In this document: positions 32,480-45,132 of the stretch, piece after piece | Layout of the letters: the number at the start of each line of letters is the position of its first letter | Position numbering within the stretch: the stretch's first letter is position 1 | Assembly: GCA_025617745.1 (NCBI GenBank) | Contig: CM046863.1 | Coordinates: 10,342,935 to 10,406,934, forward strand | DNA: 64,000 nt | Direction: 5' to 3' | Source of the DNA: Heliocidaris erythrogramma | Taxonomy: Eukaryota > Echinodermata > Echinoidea > Camarodonta > Echinometridae | The notes under the pieces: model-generated | Database searches by the model: none | Told to the model about the DNA's origin: nothing | The model's input: only the letters and a program-made list of their open reading frames with translations | Program-made: the position numbers and the translations under genes

Positions 32480-33700
32480 ACCTATCAACCATTATCAAAT
32501 AATGGTACAAGCACCTTATGGCCGAAGTTGATATCACATTGATAGTTACTTGTTATATCATTTGCCCGACAGTGGTGCATTCCTCATTGATATCATGCTT
32601 TTTAGCCCAATCAAAGATCCCAGAGTATAATATTTATTACTGATAATGCCTAAAATAAAATATATTATTTTCAAGACTGATATAGAACATACACATATTT
32701 TTATTAATTAACAATTTTGAATGTTAAATGAACACCCCAAAAATCTAATAACCTTCTTTTTTTTGCGATTTTTTTTTAGTATTCCACCCCCTACCCTTAT
32801 TTTTGCTAAATCCTGCAGCCACCCCTGAATTGATTCCCTTCGAAGTTTGATCCCAGTTATTTAAACATTTCAGTATAAATGACAGATTAATCAGATGATC
32901 AAAGGCAGAAATGTTTACCTGCTCCCACAGCGGTCTGCTTTCTCCAACAACACATTCTTGTTACAAGCACCAAATCAGAGAAGACAGGCATTTGGTGCAA
33001 CATGTCTTTCGGTACTTTCCTGTAAAAGAAAGAGAAGTAAGCAAATTCTGAGAATTGAAAAAATGAGCATCATTAGTTAGTCACAGACGAGCATTTGCAT
33101 GTATTAGTAATAATAATAATAAGCGGGATTTCTCAATAACATAAATTTCAAAAATTCTGAAGGTTAAAATTGAACAAACATCTAATGCGCAGTCTCTTTA
33201 ATCCCTCGCTTGTATAGTTATGTATAAATTTGGGCGGGTGAGGTGCAATATCATCGTTTGTCCCAGGCACCATAATTGCTAGATATGCCCAAGTGATAAA
33301 ATTACAGCTCAGTTTCTTAATCTAAATGACCTAGACTGTCTCTAACAGTTCAGTCTATAAAATTTAGGAAACACAAAATAAATGTACATGAAAGCAAAAA
33401 CTTTTAATCCTGTTCATGCTTATTCTTGCATGACAACGTCTGACAGATAGATCAAGGCAAAGCCAACAAAGAGCCACATACCACACCCATACAATAGACC
33501 AATTATTTTGGCTACATTGTGTGTGAATTTATTTCTAGAATATCAAAAGAAGGCACGACAGTATATGGTAACTAGATCCAACAGTTATTTGGGGGGAGGG
33601 GTGGTGGAGGAGACACGTCAATCAAGGGAAGGCTGGTATCAAAATGGCAAGGTTATCAAATTAATTTCCTGACATGACAAGTGACAACAACAGCATATTC
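32480..33700. other. Non-coding stretch
   Basis: No gene or bounded repeat is supported; T-runs near 32758-32780. Confidence 0.4.
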
Positions 33701-33711
33701 ATATATTCTGG

Positions 33712-34222
33712 TAACTCCAGGGAGCTCCAACGTACAGCGTTGGAGCTCCAGGTATAAATAACCACAGTCGTCCTCGCCCATTACATTAGTTTGGTAAGTC
33801 TCATCGCTGAATTTCGGTAAGATAAAAATTACATTTCAAGAAAATTAGTGTAACTAGCCGATCTTTCCCTGTACTGTACCGTCAATTCAATTCGATCGCA
33901 CGGTGTCGGTGCGTAATGTATACAGTATACCGTCGCTGACTCAATCGCACGGTGTGATCGAGTCATCTGAATCGACGATACAGTACGGGGAAATATCGGC
34001 TTGGCAAGGAAATTCCATTTTTTCATCGAAATAATCGTAAAATCAAGACAAAGAGCCTGCTGGATAGTTACAGTAATTCTCTTGAAATGTAAGTACAAAT
34101 TTCTATCTTACCTGACCAAATTAAGCGATGCGACTTACCAAACTTGTACCTGGAGTAGTTAATTGTACCTTGAGCTCCAACGTTGCTCGTTGGCATGGTT
34201 GGATTGGAGCTCCCTGGAGTTA
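33712..34222. mobile_element. 511-bp foldback element
   Basis: TAACTCCAGGGAGCTCCAAC at the left end is inverted at 34204-34222. Pairing resumes inward at TTGGTAAGTCTCATCGCTGA (33791) with the TTAAGCGATGCGACTTACCAA region (34121-34141). It resumes again at CTGTACTGTACCGTC with a match near 33974-33987, and at GATCGCACGGTG near the centre. Nearly the whole length can fold on itself. No coding content; no convincing target duplication. Confidence 0.8.
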
Positions 34223-34229
34223 ATAATCT

Positions 34230-35080
34230 ATTCCTGTGACATGTGTGAACAATTTCAAGTTGTAAATTGCTAAAAAATTTTATAGGACCCCAACTTCCTA
34301 CTGTTTAGACACTTCTGGTTTATTGCAAGATCTACAGTTTCGAATTTTGGGTTAAAATAAAATTGAAAATCAGACGGCCATCTCGGGAACTAAACATCGA
34401 ATGATGACAAGGACTGGTGCAAATATGCCCGGCCCTAGGCCGGACGCTTCACGCTAGCTTCCGCTATCGTCTCGTGCCTACTACAGCGGGCCCATGGCAT
34501 TTGAGAATCACTCACGAACGAACTCTCGTAGAGTCTACCCAAACTTCTTCACTACCGGAAAATATTTCTACTATCAAAATAGCACATAGCACATAACTGA
34601 CAATTAAAGAATATTATTCTTGATATCAGGATATATATATATGACATGTACTTACGGGATTTTCACGAAATTCGTTTTGAAGCACAGAAGTTAGGATGCA
34701 TTAACCAATATGAACGATGGCAAAGAGTTTAAATACGAAGAATGCTCTCCGCCTCGTTGAATGGATCATTTCATCTTTCACCCCATGAAATATTCTGTCC
34801 ATTGCACTCATAAACATTCATTATTTGTTTTATATGACACCTAAAAATAGCTATCCTTCTCATTTGACATTTTATGAATTAAGAAACAAGAGTGAAGAGA
34901 CTTACATTTTGTTGTGCAACACTGGTCCTTTTCAGGTCAAGATGTCCATAACAGTCAAACAAGAAATTCAAATAGAAATCCAATCCAATCCAAAATTGTT
35001 ATCAGTTAACTTGCAAAAACAGTACAATCAAAACTTGTTCATAAATCCTTGGCATAAACTCAAAACACTGAACATATTTA
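34230..35080. other. Non-coding stretch
   Basis: GC-rich patch with GGCCCTAGGCCGG near 34430-34444, otherwise AT-rich. The open frame at 34825-35088 has no recognisable family and stops where LINE-A begins. Confidence 0.4.
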
Positions 35081-35084
35081 TATT

Positions 35085-35666
35085 GTGAAAGCGGTGGTGG
35101 CAGCTTTGCTGCCTATGGTGCAGTCAATTTCTGCACAAATTCAGCAAGGTGGCCAGGTATCTGCTCAGAACGCAGGGGCAATTATGCAGAGGCATGACAT
35201 ACGTCTTAATGATATGGAGCAGAACGCACGAAGGGACAACATTGTCATCCGTGGTGTTCCAGAGTCTGATGGTCAGAAGACAAACAGTGCTGTTGTAAAG
35301 ATTGCATCCTCGGCCGGTGTGACCATGGCTGAGTCGGATCTCAGCACGAGCTATCGGCTTGGTAAACAGATGCCAAACAAGACTAGACCAATTGTGACTC
35401 GATTTGTACGTCGAGACCTGCGTACCGGCCTCTTGAAAAACAAAAAGAAACTCCAGTACGGTCCTCATAAGCAGGTCATGTTGGGGGAGCACCTTGCACC
35501 AGGTCGTGCCAAACTTCTCCAAGTATTGAAGCGGGACGAGGATGTTGAGAAGGTGTGGACCATAGATGGGAAGCTGCATTACACTCTCAGAAATGATCCT
35601 CATAAAAAAATTCATTCTATCATCCCCAGAGGATCTCTTCAGCCAGCTGGGATGGAAGGACGATAA
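35085..35666 (+). CDS. LINE-A ORF1 protein (RNA-binding chaperone type), 5'-incomplete
   Basis: It has 193 codons. The centre reads MEQNARRDNIVIRGVPESDG, then ADESDL-like ESDLSTSYRLGK, RPIVTRFVRRDLRTGLLKNK and VWTIDGKLHYTLRN. LINE ORF1 proteins of this kind have 'RxxNIxIxGxPE', a 'xxxYRLG...RPIxVxF' RRM-like core and a C-terminal 'WTxDGKIxxR' strand. The reading frame is open upstream of the ATG for only a few codons, so the N-terminal coiled coil may be lost by 5' truncation. This ORF is intact even though ORF2 is not. Confidence 0.8.
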   Translation: MKAVVAALLPMVQSISAQIQQGGQVSAQNAGAIMQRHDIRLNDMEQNARRDNIVIRGVPESDGQKTNSAVVKIASSAGVTMAESDLSTSYRLGKQMPNKTRPIVTRFVRRDLRTGLLKNKKKLQYGPHKQVMLGEHLAPGRAKLLQVLKRDEDVEKVWTIDGKLHYTLRNDPHKKIHSIIPRGSLQPAGMEGR

Positions 35667-35769
35667 GCTGAAGAGGACTGGGTTATTTGTAGATATTTCT
35701 GCATAGGACATCTCCGGCCCTCCCTCAATTCAGGACCAGCTACCTGCTTCAGAACTCTCTGAACTTTCT

Positions 35770-37018
35770 ATTATAAGTCTCAATGTTAATGGTCTTCGTA
35801 GTAAATTAAATGATGGCATTTTGGATGTATTCCTTAGCAGTTATGATATTATTTGTTTAACGGAAATTAAGAGAGATTGTGTTGATGTGTTACAGACAAA
35901 CCTTAATAATTATAAATACTATACTAAGCTTAAATCTTCTACACAGTGTTCTGGGTCATATGGTGGCTTTCACGGTATGTGCATATTAATGAAAAATGAA
36001 ATATTTGATTCTTCACAGAGAATTATTAGTACTATTTTCAGACTCCATTATCTGGGTTAAGGTTACATCTAGTAAACTTGGTTTTGATTTCATTTTGGCT
36101 TGTGTTTATATTCCATGTGAAGGTTCGGTTCATCACTCTAGTCAAATATTTGATAACCTTATTCAGGATATTATTGATATTCGTAGTAGATTTGACCTTC
36201 CATTTTGTGTTGTTGGTGATTTTAATGCCAGAACAGGATTGTTGGATGATTTTTTAGATGATGATAAATATTTGACAGGTATCCACGGTCCTCTTTCTTC
36301 TGATGATATCAATGATATTCGTACTATCTTGAATAATAATGGTCATCAAACAATGAGGTGTAATATGGATAGTCATGTGAATAATAATGGAAAGCAGCTT
36401 ATTGATGTATGTCAAAGTTTTGATTTCAAAATTGTTAATGGTAGATTTGGAAATGATAAGAATATTGGTCAATTTACCTGTTACAATAAAAATGGTGGTT
36501 GTAACTCTCTTGATTACGCACTGGTGTCCAATACCCTCTTTGATAATATTTGTGATTTTCAAGTGGATACGTTCGATAGATGTCTTTCTGATGTATACTG
36601 TCCCCTTATCTTAACTTTTCGAAGTACATTGCAGTTTTCACAGCCTAATTTGTTATTAGATTCTAATGTTTCTTGTAAAGATGATTTTAACTTTACTGAT
36701 AATGTTAAAAATAAACCATGTTATTTGTCTTTTCGGTGGTCTCATGATAAAGCTGGTGAATATATGCAAATTGTTGGTCGATCATTATTCGATCTATCTC
36801 AAAAGCTTGAAAGCCTTCAATCTGATGTTTGTACTAACGGTGTTGATTCATTCTGCTCTAAATTAAGTGATGTTTTTGTTAAGGCAGCACAGAATATTGG
36901 TGTTTGTAACTGGAAAAATCCTCAAGTTAGTAAAAAAACTGAATATGAAATGGTTAAACCATGGTTTGATGGTGATTGCCGAAAAGCTCGAAGAGAATAT
37001 TTTAGTGTTAAAATAGAT
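35770..37018 (+). pseudogene. LINE-A endonuclease
   Basis: Blocks in order: LSLNVNGLRSKLND-like start near 35775, ICLTEIKRD (Glu), GGFHGMCILMK, a frameshift near 36040, ILACVYIPC (Tyr), FCVVGDFNARTGLLDD, CNSLDYALVSNTLF, and LSDVYCPLIL. The last block is normally S-D-H-x-P; here Val-Tyr replaces the catalytic His. So the endonuclease is both frameshifted and missing a catalytic residue. The linker after 36640 carries no known motif and stops at 37018-37020. Confidence 0.85.
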
Positions 37019-37047
37019 TAAAGAATAGGTCAACGAATCATGTAAAT

Positions 37048-37358
37048 ATGTCCACCTCTGTTGAAAGTGAGTTAAATAATGCTTTTAAAAGTTATAAAAG
37101 ATTGTTGAGATTTAAGAAGAGACGGTACATTAAACAGTTAAATGATTCTTTGAGGTTTTTAAGGAAAAATAACCCCTCTGAATATTGGACTCTTCTGAAA
37201 AGGGGTGAGAAAAAAGCTTCTTTTACTAATAAAGTCCCATTGAGTGTCTTTGTTGAGCATTTTAGAAATCTTGGTAACATAGACAATGTCTCAGACGTTG
37301 GGAGTAGTATACCAGAAGTTGAAAATTCTGAAATACGTTCGTCGTTGGCAAGTTTTAA
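37048..37358 (+). pseudogene. LINE-A linker before the RT
   Basis: The frame from ATG 37048 reads LRFKKRRYIKQLNDSLRFLR and SEYWTLLKRGEKK. This is the 'Kxxyxxxlxxxxxxdpkk(f/y)Wxllk' region that lies between endonuclease and RT in LINEs. It leads directly into the amplified segment at 37359. Confidence 0.75.
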
Positions 37359-37448
37359 CGGGTCTGATATTTTAAATGCTCCAATAACAATTGATGAGAC
37401 ATTGCTGGTTATCAAGCGTTTAAAAATGGCAAGGCTTCTGGTATAGAC

Positions 37449-39919
37449 TTGATGAGAAATGAATTTTTGAAAAATTGCCCAATAAGTATTTTACATTTAA
37501 TAGTTACCGTTTTTTATGTTGTGCTAGATAATGGTATTATTCCAACTGACTGGTGTGTAGGGATTATAGTCCCAATTTTTAAAAATAAAGGCGAGGACAC
37601 AAACCCAGATAATTATAGGGGTATTACACTTCTTAGCTGTTTAGGGAAGCTGTTTACTTCAAATTTTAAACTATAGAATATCATTTTTTTTTGGATTGTA
37701 ATAAGATTTTAGGCGAAAAACAGGCTTGATTCAGGTCAGGCTATTCAACAACTGATCATAGTTTTGTACTGAAATGTATTATTGATATCTTTTTGCAAAG
37801 GATAAAAAGGATGTATTGTGCATTTATTGATTATAAAAAGGCCTTTGATTTGATTCTGGAGTTAAGGGCAGAGTTTTTGTAGTTATAAATAATATCTATA
37901 AACATGCCAAATCATGTGTTAACTTATATGGTCAGTTATCAGAATATTTTATGTGTAATGTAGGTGTTAGACAAGGTGAAAACCTGTCTCTGCTGTTGTT
38001 TGCTATGTTTCTGAATGATTTTGAAAGTCATATCAGTAAATTTTATAGGGGCCTTTCTTTGATGGATGATGTTTACAGTGATAGTTTGTCAGATGAAGAT
38101 ATTCAACTTTTTTCAAGCTTTATTGTTTGTTATATGCTGATGATACTCTTATTTTTGCTGAAAATCCGAATGAGCTTCAGAAAGCATTAATGGCTGTGGA
38201 GGAGTACTGCAAGAAATGGTATCTTCAAGTAAATACGAGTAAGACGAAAATTGTTATTTTTTCAAGAGGAAAGGTGAGGAAAGTACCTAGATTTAATGGT
38301 GATGATCTTGAAGTAGTAGACGACTTTAATTATTTAGGAGTTAAATTTAATTATAATGGCAGTTTTAAGAAGGCAATAGCCAAACAGGTGACTCAAGCTA
38401 GAAAAGCTTTGTTCAGTATGTTGGTAAAAGCTAAACGATTGCAGTTATCTCTTGATACTCAATGTGAATTGTTTGATTGTATGGTGCTACCTATTTTGTT
38501 ATATGTGACCCGACGCCTCAAAACCTACAATAAGTCGCCAAAATTATTATTTCTGTTTTATACATTTTCTGAAAGTAGAGATTCTCAGCTTTCCAATGGT
38601 ATATCACTTGCCTCATTTACTCAATGATAACACCTTTAAATATCACATTTAGAATCAGTATGTAACCAGCAATCAATAACTCCTATTCAGAGAAAATGGC
38701 CATTTAAGTTCGGAACAAAAGAGTGCTAAACCTTCGCTCTCTGTGTGCGCCCAAGTAAATCTGGGTATTTAAATGGCCATAGCAACCGATATGAAGGGAT
38801 TATCAGATTAGGCTGAATTTTGGCACACTGCTCCAAGAGAACCTATTCATTACTCACTCTAAAAATCAATTTAATACCTTTAGAGGTAAAGTAGTAATTT
38901 GGCATTGAATGAAAGTATTACAAATGCTCTCCAAACATTCATTAACTCGACAGGTGAAAAAAGGAGGAGTCATTTTAAAATGCCCAAAAAACATATTTCT
39001 AAGTCGAATTACGACTCACAAACCTGAGACATGATAGAATGATAATGAAACTACCCATTTCTATCAAAAACAGAAAATCTACTGATCCAAGCAAATTTAC
39101 TATTTTGGGCTGTTTGCTATGTTGTGGTCTGTGCGACTTATTGTAGGTTTTGAGGCGGCGGGTCACATATGGTAGTGAAGTTTGGGGCTTTGAGAATTTA
39201 AATCAAATAGAAGTTTTTCATAGGAAATTTTTAAGAACGATCTTACAAGTAAGTAAGTGTACACCCGATACTATGGTATATGGTGAAACTGGTCGTTGTG
39301 TAATAATTAATTATGTTAAATGTAGAATGATTGGTTTTTGGTTAAGTATAGTCAAGGGAGAACAGTAAAAATATACTTTTTTATTATACAGACTAATACG
39401 AAGATTACATGAAAATGAGGAGATAGATTTTGTATCACCCTGGCTTACATGTATTGAAAACATATTGAATAATGCAGGATTCACTAATGTGTGGCTTTCT
39501 CAGGGCAATGGATTTAATACCGATTGGATTTTAGGTGCATTACGTGTGAGACTAGCTGATATGTTTAAACAGGAATGGCGAGCAGCAACCTGGTCGAATC
39601 GGGTGTGCCTTAATTATAGGATTTTTAAACTTGAGCTAGAGTTTGAAAAATATTTGTGTCTCTTGAATGGTGCAGATGCAACACTATTATGTAAGTTTAG
39701 ATGTCGAACACATAGATTACCAGTTAATAACAGTCGTGTCAACTCTGATTTGTTAAAGGAAAGTCTATGCACAGTCTGAACATCATTAGATATTGGTGAT
39801 GAATATCATTATCTGCTTGTTTGCCCATGTGTTATTAATGAGAGAAAACTGTACTTGTCTGATTTTAATATACATAGGCCAAATACAACAGTAATGGCGG
39901 AAATTCTTCTTACAAAAAA
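37449..39919 (+). pseudogene. LINE-A reverse transcriptase, array unit 1
   Basis: Blocks spread over three frames: NGIIPTDWCVGIIVPIFKNK, NPDNYRGITLLSCLGKLFTS, GYSTTDHSFVLKC, AFIDYKKAFDLI (motif A), GVRQGENLSLLLFAMFLNDF (motif B), LYADDTLIFAENPNELQKAL (motif C), KTKIVIFSRGK, FNYLGVKFNYNGSF, SEVWGFENLNQIEVFHRKFL and CKFRCRTHRLPV. At least four frameshifts or stops interrupt it. A 662-bp MITE separates PILLY from GSEVWGF. The same defects are in all units, so the element was dead before amplification. Confidence 0.92.
38505..39166. mobile_element. 662-bp MITE with 4-bp ATAT duplication (unit 1)
   Basis: Terminal inverted repeats GTGACCCGACGCCTCAAAAC / inverted partner extend over about 35 bases to AAGTCGC. 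ATAT flanks both sides (38501-38504, 39167-39170). Removing the element and one ATAT restores the LINE frame PILLY-GSEVWGF. It has no transposase. Identical copies occupy 41066-41727, 43628-44289, 46189-46850 and 48750-49411 in the other units. Confidence 0.93.
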
Positions 39920-40009
39920 CGGGTCTGATATTTTAAATGCTCCAATAACAATTGATGAGACATTGCTGGTTATCAAGCGTTTAAAAATTGCAAGGCTTCT
40001 GGTATAGAC

Positions 40010-42480
40010 TTGATGAGAAATGAATTTTTGAAAAATTGCCCAATAAGTATTTTACATTTAATAGTTACCGTTTTTTATGTTGTGCTAGATAATGGTATTA
40101 TTCCAACTGACTGGTGTGTAGGGATTATAGTCCCAATTTTTAAAAATAAAGGCGAGGACACAAACCCAGATAATTATAGGGGTATTACACTTCTTAGCTG
40201 TTTAGGGAAGCTGTTTACTTCAAATTTTAAACTATAGAATATCATTTTTTTTTGGATTGTAATAAGATTTTAGGCGAAAAACAGGCTTGATTCAGGTCAG
40301 GCTATTCAACAACTGATCATAGTTTTGTACTGAAATGTATTATTGATATCTTTTTGCAAAGGAAAAAAAGGATGTATTGTGCATTTATTGATTATAAAAA
40401 GGCCTTTGATTTGATTCTGGAGTTAAGGGCAGAGTTTTTGTAGTTATAAATAATATCTATAAACATGCCAAATCATGTGTTAACTTATATGGTCAGTTAT
40501 CAGAATATTTTATGTGTAATGTAGGTGTTAGACAAGGTGAAAACCTGTCTCTGCTGTTGTTTGCTATGTTTCTGAATGATTTTGAAAGTCATATCAGTAA
40601 ATTTTATAGGGGCCTTTCTTTGATGGATGATGTTTACAGTGATAGTTTGTCAGATGAAGATATTCAACTTTTTTCAAGCTTTATTGTTTGTTATATGCTG
40701 ATGATACTCTTATTTTTGCTGAAAATCCGAATGAGCTTCAGAAAGCATTAATGGCTGTGGAGGAGTACTGCAAGAAATGGTATCTTCAAGTAAATACGAG
40801 TAAGACGAAAATTGTTATTTTTTCAAGAGGAAAGGTGAGGAAAGTACCTAGATTTAATGGTGATGATCTTGAAGTAGTAGACGACTTTAATTATTTAGGA
40901 GTTAAATTTAATTATAATGGCAGTTTTAAGAAGGCAATAGCCAAACAGGTGACTCAAGCTAGAAAAGCTTTGTTCAGTATGTTGGTAAAAGCTAAACGAT
41001 TGCAGTTATCTCTTGATACTCAATGTGAATTGTTTGATTGTATGGTGCTACCTATTTTGTTATATGTGACCCGACGCCTCAAAACCTACAATAAGTCGCC
41101 AAAATTATTATTTCTGTTTTATACATTTTCTGAAAGTAGAGATTCTCAGCTTTCCAATGGTATATCACTTGCCTCATTTACTCAATGATAACACCTTTAA
41201 ATATCACATTTAGAATCAGTATGTAACCAGCAATCAATAACTCCTATTCAGAGAAAATGGCCATTTAAGTTCGGAACAAAAGAGTGCTAAACCTTCGCTC
41301 TCTGTGTGCGCCCAAGTAAATCTGGGTATTTAAATGGCCATAGCAACCGATATGAAGGGATTATCAGATTAGGCTGAATTTTGGCACACTGCTCCAAGAG
41401 AACCTATTCATTACTCACTCTAAAAATCAATTTAATACCTTTAGAGGTAAAGTAGTAATTTGGCATTGAATGAAAGTATTACAAATGCTCTCCAAACATT
41501 CATTAACTCGACAGGTAAAAAAAGGAGGAGTCATTTTAAAATGCCCAAAAAACATATTTCTAAGTCGAATTACGACTCACAAACCTGAGACATGATAGAA
41601 TGATAATGAAACTACCCATTTCTATCAAAAACAGAAAATCTACTGATCCAAGCAAATTTACTATTTTGGGCTGTTTGCTATGTTGTGGTCTGTGCGACTT
41701 ATTGTAGGTTTTGAGGCGGCGGGTCACATATGGTAGTGAAGTTTGGGGCTTTGAGAATTTAAATCAAATAGAAGTTTTTCATAGGAATTTTTTAAGAACG
41801 ATCTTACAAGTAAGTAAGTGTACACCCGATACTATGGTATATGGTGAAACTGGTCGTTGTGTAATAATTAATTATGTTAAATGTAGAATGATTGGTTTTT
41901 GGTTAAGTATAGTCAAGGGAGAACAGTAAAAATATACTTTTTTATTATACAGACTAATACGAAGATTACATGAAAATGAGGAGATAGATTTTGTATCACC
42001 CTGGCTTACATGTATTGAAAACATATTGAATAATGCAGGATTCACTAATGTGTGGCTTTCTCAGGGCAATGGATTTAATACCGATTGGATTTTAGGTGCA
42101 TTACGTGTGAGACTAGCTGATATGTTTAAACAGGAATGGCGAGCAGCAACCTGGTCGAATCGGGTGTGCCTTAATTATAGGATTTTTAAACTTGAGCTAG
42201 AGTTTGAAAAATATTTGTGTCTCTTGAATGGTGCAGATGCAACACTATTATGTAAGTTTAGATGTCGAACACATAGATTACCAGTTAATAACAGTCGTGT
42301 CAACTCTGATTTGTTAAAGGAAAGTCTATGCACAGTCTGAACATCATTAGATATTGGTGATGAATATCATTATCTGCTTGTTTGCCCATGTGTTATTAAT
42401 GAGAGAAAACTGTACTTGTCTGATTTTAATATACATAGGCCAAATACAACAGTAATGGCGGAAATTCTTCTTACAAAAAA
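40010..42480 (+). pseudogene. LINE-A reverse transcriptase, array unit 2
   Basis: Copy of unit 1. Differences include Lys to Asn in the HRKFL block (41786 region), TTG instead of TGG near 39989 and GTAAAA instead of GTGAAA near 41516. Confidence 0.9.
41066..41727. mobile_element. ATAT-type MITE, unit 2 copy
   Basis: Same insertion as in unit 1, carried along by the tandem amplification; not an independent transposition. Confidence 0.9.
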
Positions 42481-42570
42481 CGGGTCTGATATTTTAAATG
42501 CTCCAATAACAATTGATGAGACATTGCTGGTTATCAAGCGTTTAAAAATTGCAAGGCTTCTGGTATAGAC

Positions 42571-45042
42571 TTGATGAGAAATGAATTTTTGAAAAATTGC
42601 CCAATAAGTATTTTACATTTAATAGTTACCGTTTTTTATGTTGTGCTAGATAATGGTATTATTCCAACTGACTGGTGTGTAGGGATTATAGTCCCAATTT
42701 TTAAAAATAAAGGCGAGGACACAAACCCAGATAATTATAGGGGTATTACACTTCTTAGCTGTTTAGGGAAGCTGTTTACTTCAAATTTTAAACTATAGAA
42801 TATCATTTTTTTTTGGGATTGTAATAAGATTTTAGGCGAAAAACAGGCTTGATTCAGGTCAGGCTATTCAACAACTGATCATAGTTTTGTACTGAAATGT
42901 ATTATTGATATCTTTTTGCAAAGGAAAAAAAGGATGTATTGTGCATTTATTGATTATAAAAAGGCCTTTGATTTGATTCTGGAGTTAAGGGCAGAGTTTT
43001 TGTAGTTATAAATAATATCTATAAACATGCCAAATCATGTGTTAACTTATATGGTCAGTTATCAGAATATTTTATGTGTAATGTAGGTGTTAGACAAGGT
43101 GAAAACCTGTCTCTGCTGTTGTTTGCTATGTTTCTGAATGATTTTGAAAGTCATATCAGTAAATTTTATAGGGGCCTTTCTTTGATGGATGATGTTTACA
43201 GTGATAGTTTGTCAGATGAAGATATTCAACTTTTTTCAAGCTTTATTGTTTGTTATATGCTGATGATACTCTTATTTTTGCTGAAAATCCGAATGAGCTT
43301 CAGAAAGCATTAATGGCTGTGGAGGAGTACTGCAAGAAATGGTATCTTCAAGTAAATACGAGTAAGACGAAAATTGTTATTTTTTCAAGAGGAAAGGTGA
43401 GGAAAGTACCTAGATTTAATGGTGATGATCTTGAAGTAGTAGACGACTTTAATTATTTAGGAGTTAAATTTAATTATAATGGCAGTTTTAAGAAGGCAAT
43501 AGCCAAACAGGTGACTCAAGCTAGAAAAGCTTTGTTCAGTATGTTGGTAAAAGCTAAACGATTGCAGTTATCTCTTGATACTCAATGTGAATTGTTTGAT
43601 TGTATGGTGCTACCTATTTTGTTATATGTGACCCGACGCCTCAAAACCTACAATAAGTCGCCAAAATTATTATTTCTGTTTTATACATTTTCTGAAAGTA
43701 GAGATTCTCAGCTTTCCAATGGTATATCACTTGCCTCATTTACTCAATGATAACACCTTTAAATATCACATTTAGAATCAGTATGTAACCAGCAATCAAT
43801 AACTCCTATTCAGAGAAAATGGCCATTTAAGTTCGGAACAAAAGAGTGCTAAACCTCCGCTCTCTGTGTGCGCCCAAGTAAATCTGGGTATTTAAATGGC
43901 CATAGCAACCGATATGAAGGGATTATCAGATTAGGCTGAATTTTGGCACACTGCTCCAAGAGAACCTATTCATTACTCACTCCAAAAATCAATTTAATAC
44001 TTTTAGAGGTAAAGTAGTAATTTGGCATTGAATGAAAGTATTACAAATGCTCTCCAAACATTCATTAACTCGACAGGTGAAAAAAGGAGGAGTCATTTTA
44101 AAATGCCCAAAAAACATATTTCTAAGTCGAATTACGACTCACAAACCTGAGACATGATAGAATGATAATGAAACTACCCATTTCTATCAAAAACAGAAAA
44201 TCTACTGATCCAAGCAAATTTACTATTTTGGGCTGTTTGCTATGTTGTGGTCTGTGCGACTTATTGTAGGTTTTGAGGCGGCGGGTCACATATGGTAGTG
44301 AAGTTTGGGGCTTTGAGAATTTAAATCAAATAGAAGTTTTTCATAGGAAATTTTTAAGAACGATCTTACAAGTAAGTAAGTGTACACCCGATACTATGGT
44401 ATATGGTGAAACTGGTCGTTGTGTAATAATTAATTATGTTAAATGTAGAATGATTGGTTTTTGGTTAAGTATAGTCAAGGGAGAACAGTAAAAATATACT
44501 TTTTTATTATACAGACTAATACGAAGATTACATGAAAATGAGGAGATAGATTTTGTATCACCCTGGCTTACATGTATTGAAAACATATTGAATAATGCAG
44601 GATTCACTAATGTGTGGCTTTCTCAGGGCAATGGATTTAATACCGATTGGATTTTAGGTGCATTACGTGTGAGACTAGCTGATATGTTTAAACAGGAATG
44701 GCGAGCAGCAACCTGGTCGAATCGGGTGTGCCTTAATTATAGGATTTTTAAACTTGAGCTAGAGTTTGAAAAATATTTGTGTCTCTTGAATGGTGCAGAT
44801 GCAACACTATTATGTAAGTTTAGATGTCGAACACATAGATTACCAGTTAATAACAGTCGTGTCAACTCTGATTTGTTAAAGGAAAGTCTATGCACAGTCT
44901 GAACATCATTAGATATTGGTGATGAATATCATTATCTGCTTGTTTGCCCATGTGTTATTAATGAGAGAAAACTGTACTTGTCTGATTTTAATATACATAG
45001 GCCAAATACAACAGTAATGGCGGAAATTCTTCTTACAAAAAA
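42571..45042 (+). pseudogene. LINE-A reverse transcriptase, array unit 3
   Basis: Copy of unit 1, one base longer because of a homopolymer change near 42810. It has CTCCGC rather than CTTCGC near 43857 and ATACTT rather than ATACCT near 43999. Confidence 0.9.
43628..44289. mobile_element. ATAT-type MITE, unit 3 copy
   Basis: Same insertion point and flanks as in unit 1. Confidence 0.9.
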
Positions 45043-45132
45043 CGGGTCTGATATTTTAAATGCTCCAATAACAATTGATGAGACATTGCTGGTTATCAAG
45101 CGTTTAAAAATGGCAAGGCTTCTGGTATAGAC

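Noticed and set aside
35124-35711. 195-codon minus-strand ORF
   Set aside because: It is the antisense shadow of LINE-A ORF1, which has clear family motifs on the plus strand.
36254-36562. 102-codon minus-strand ORF
   Set aside because: Antisense of the LINE-A endonuclease, low-complexity Ile/Thr-rich.
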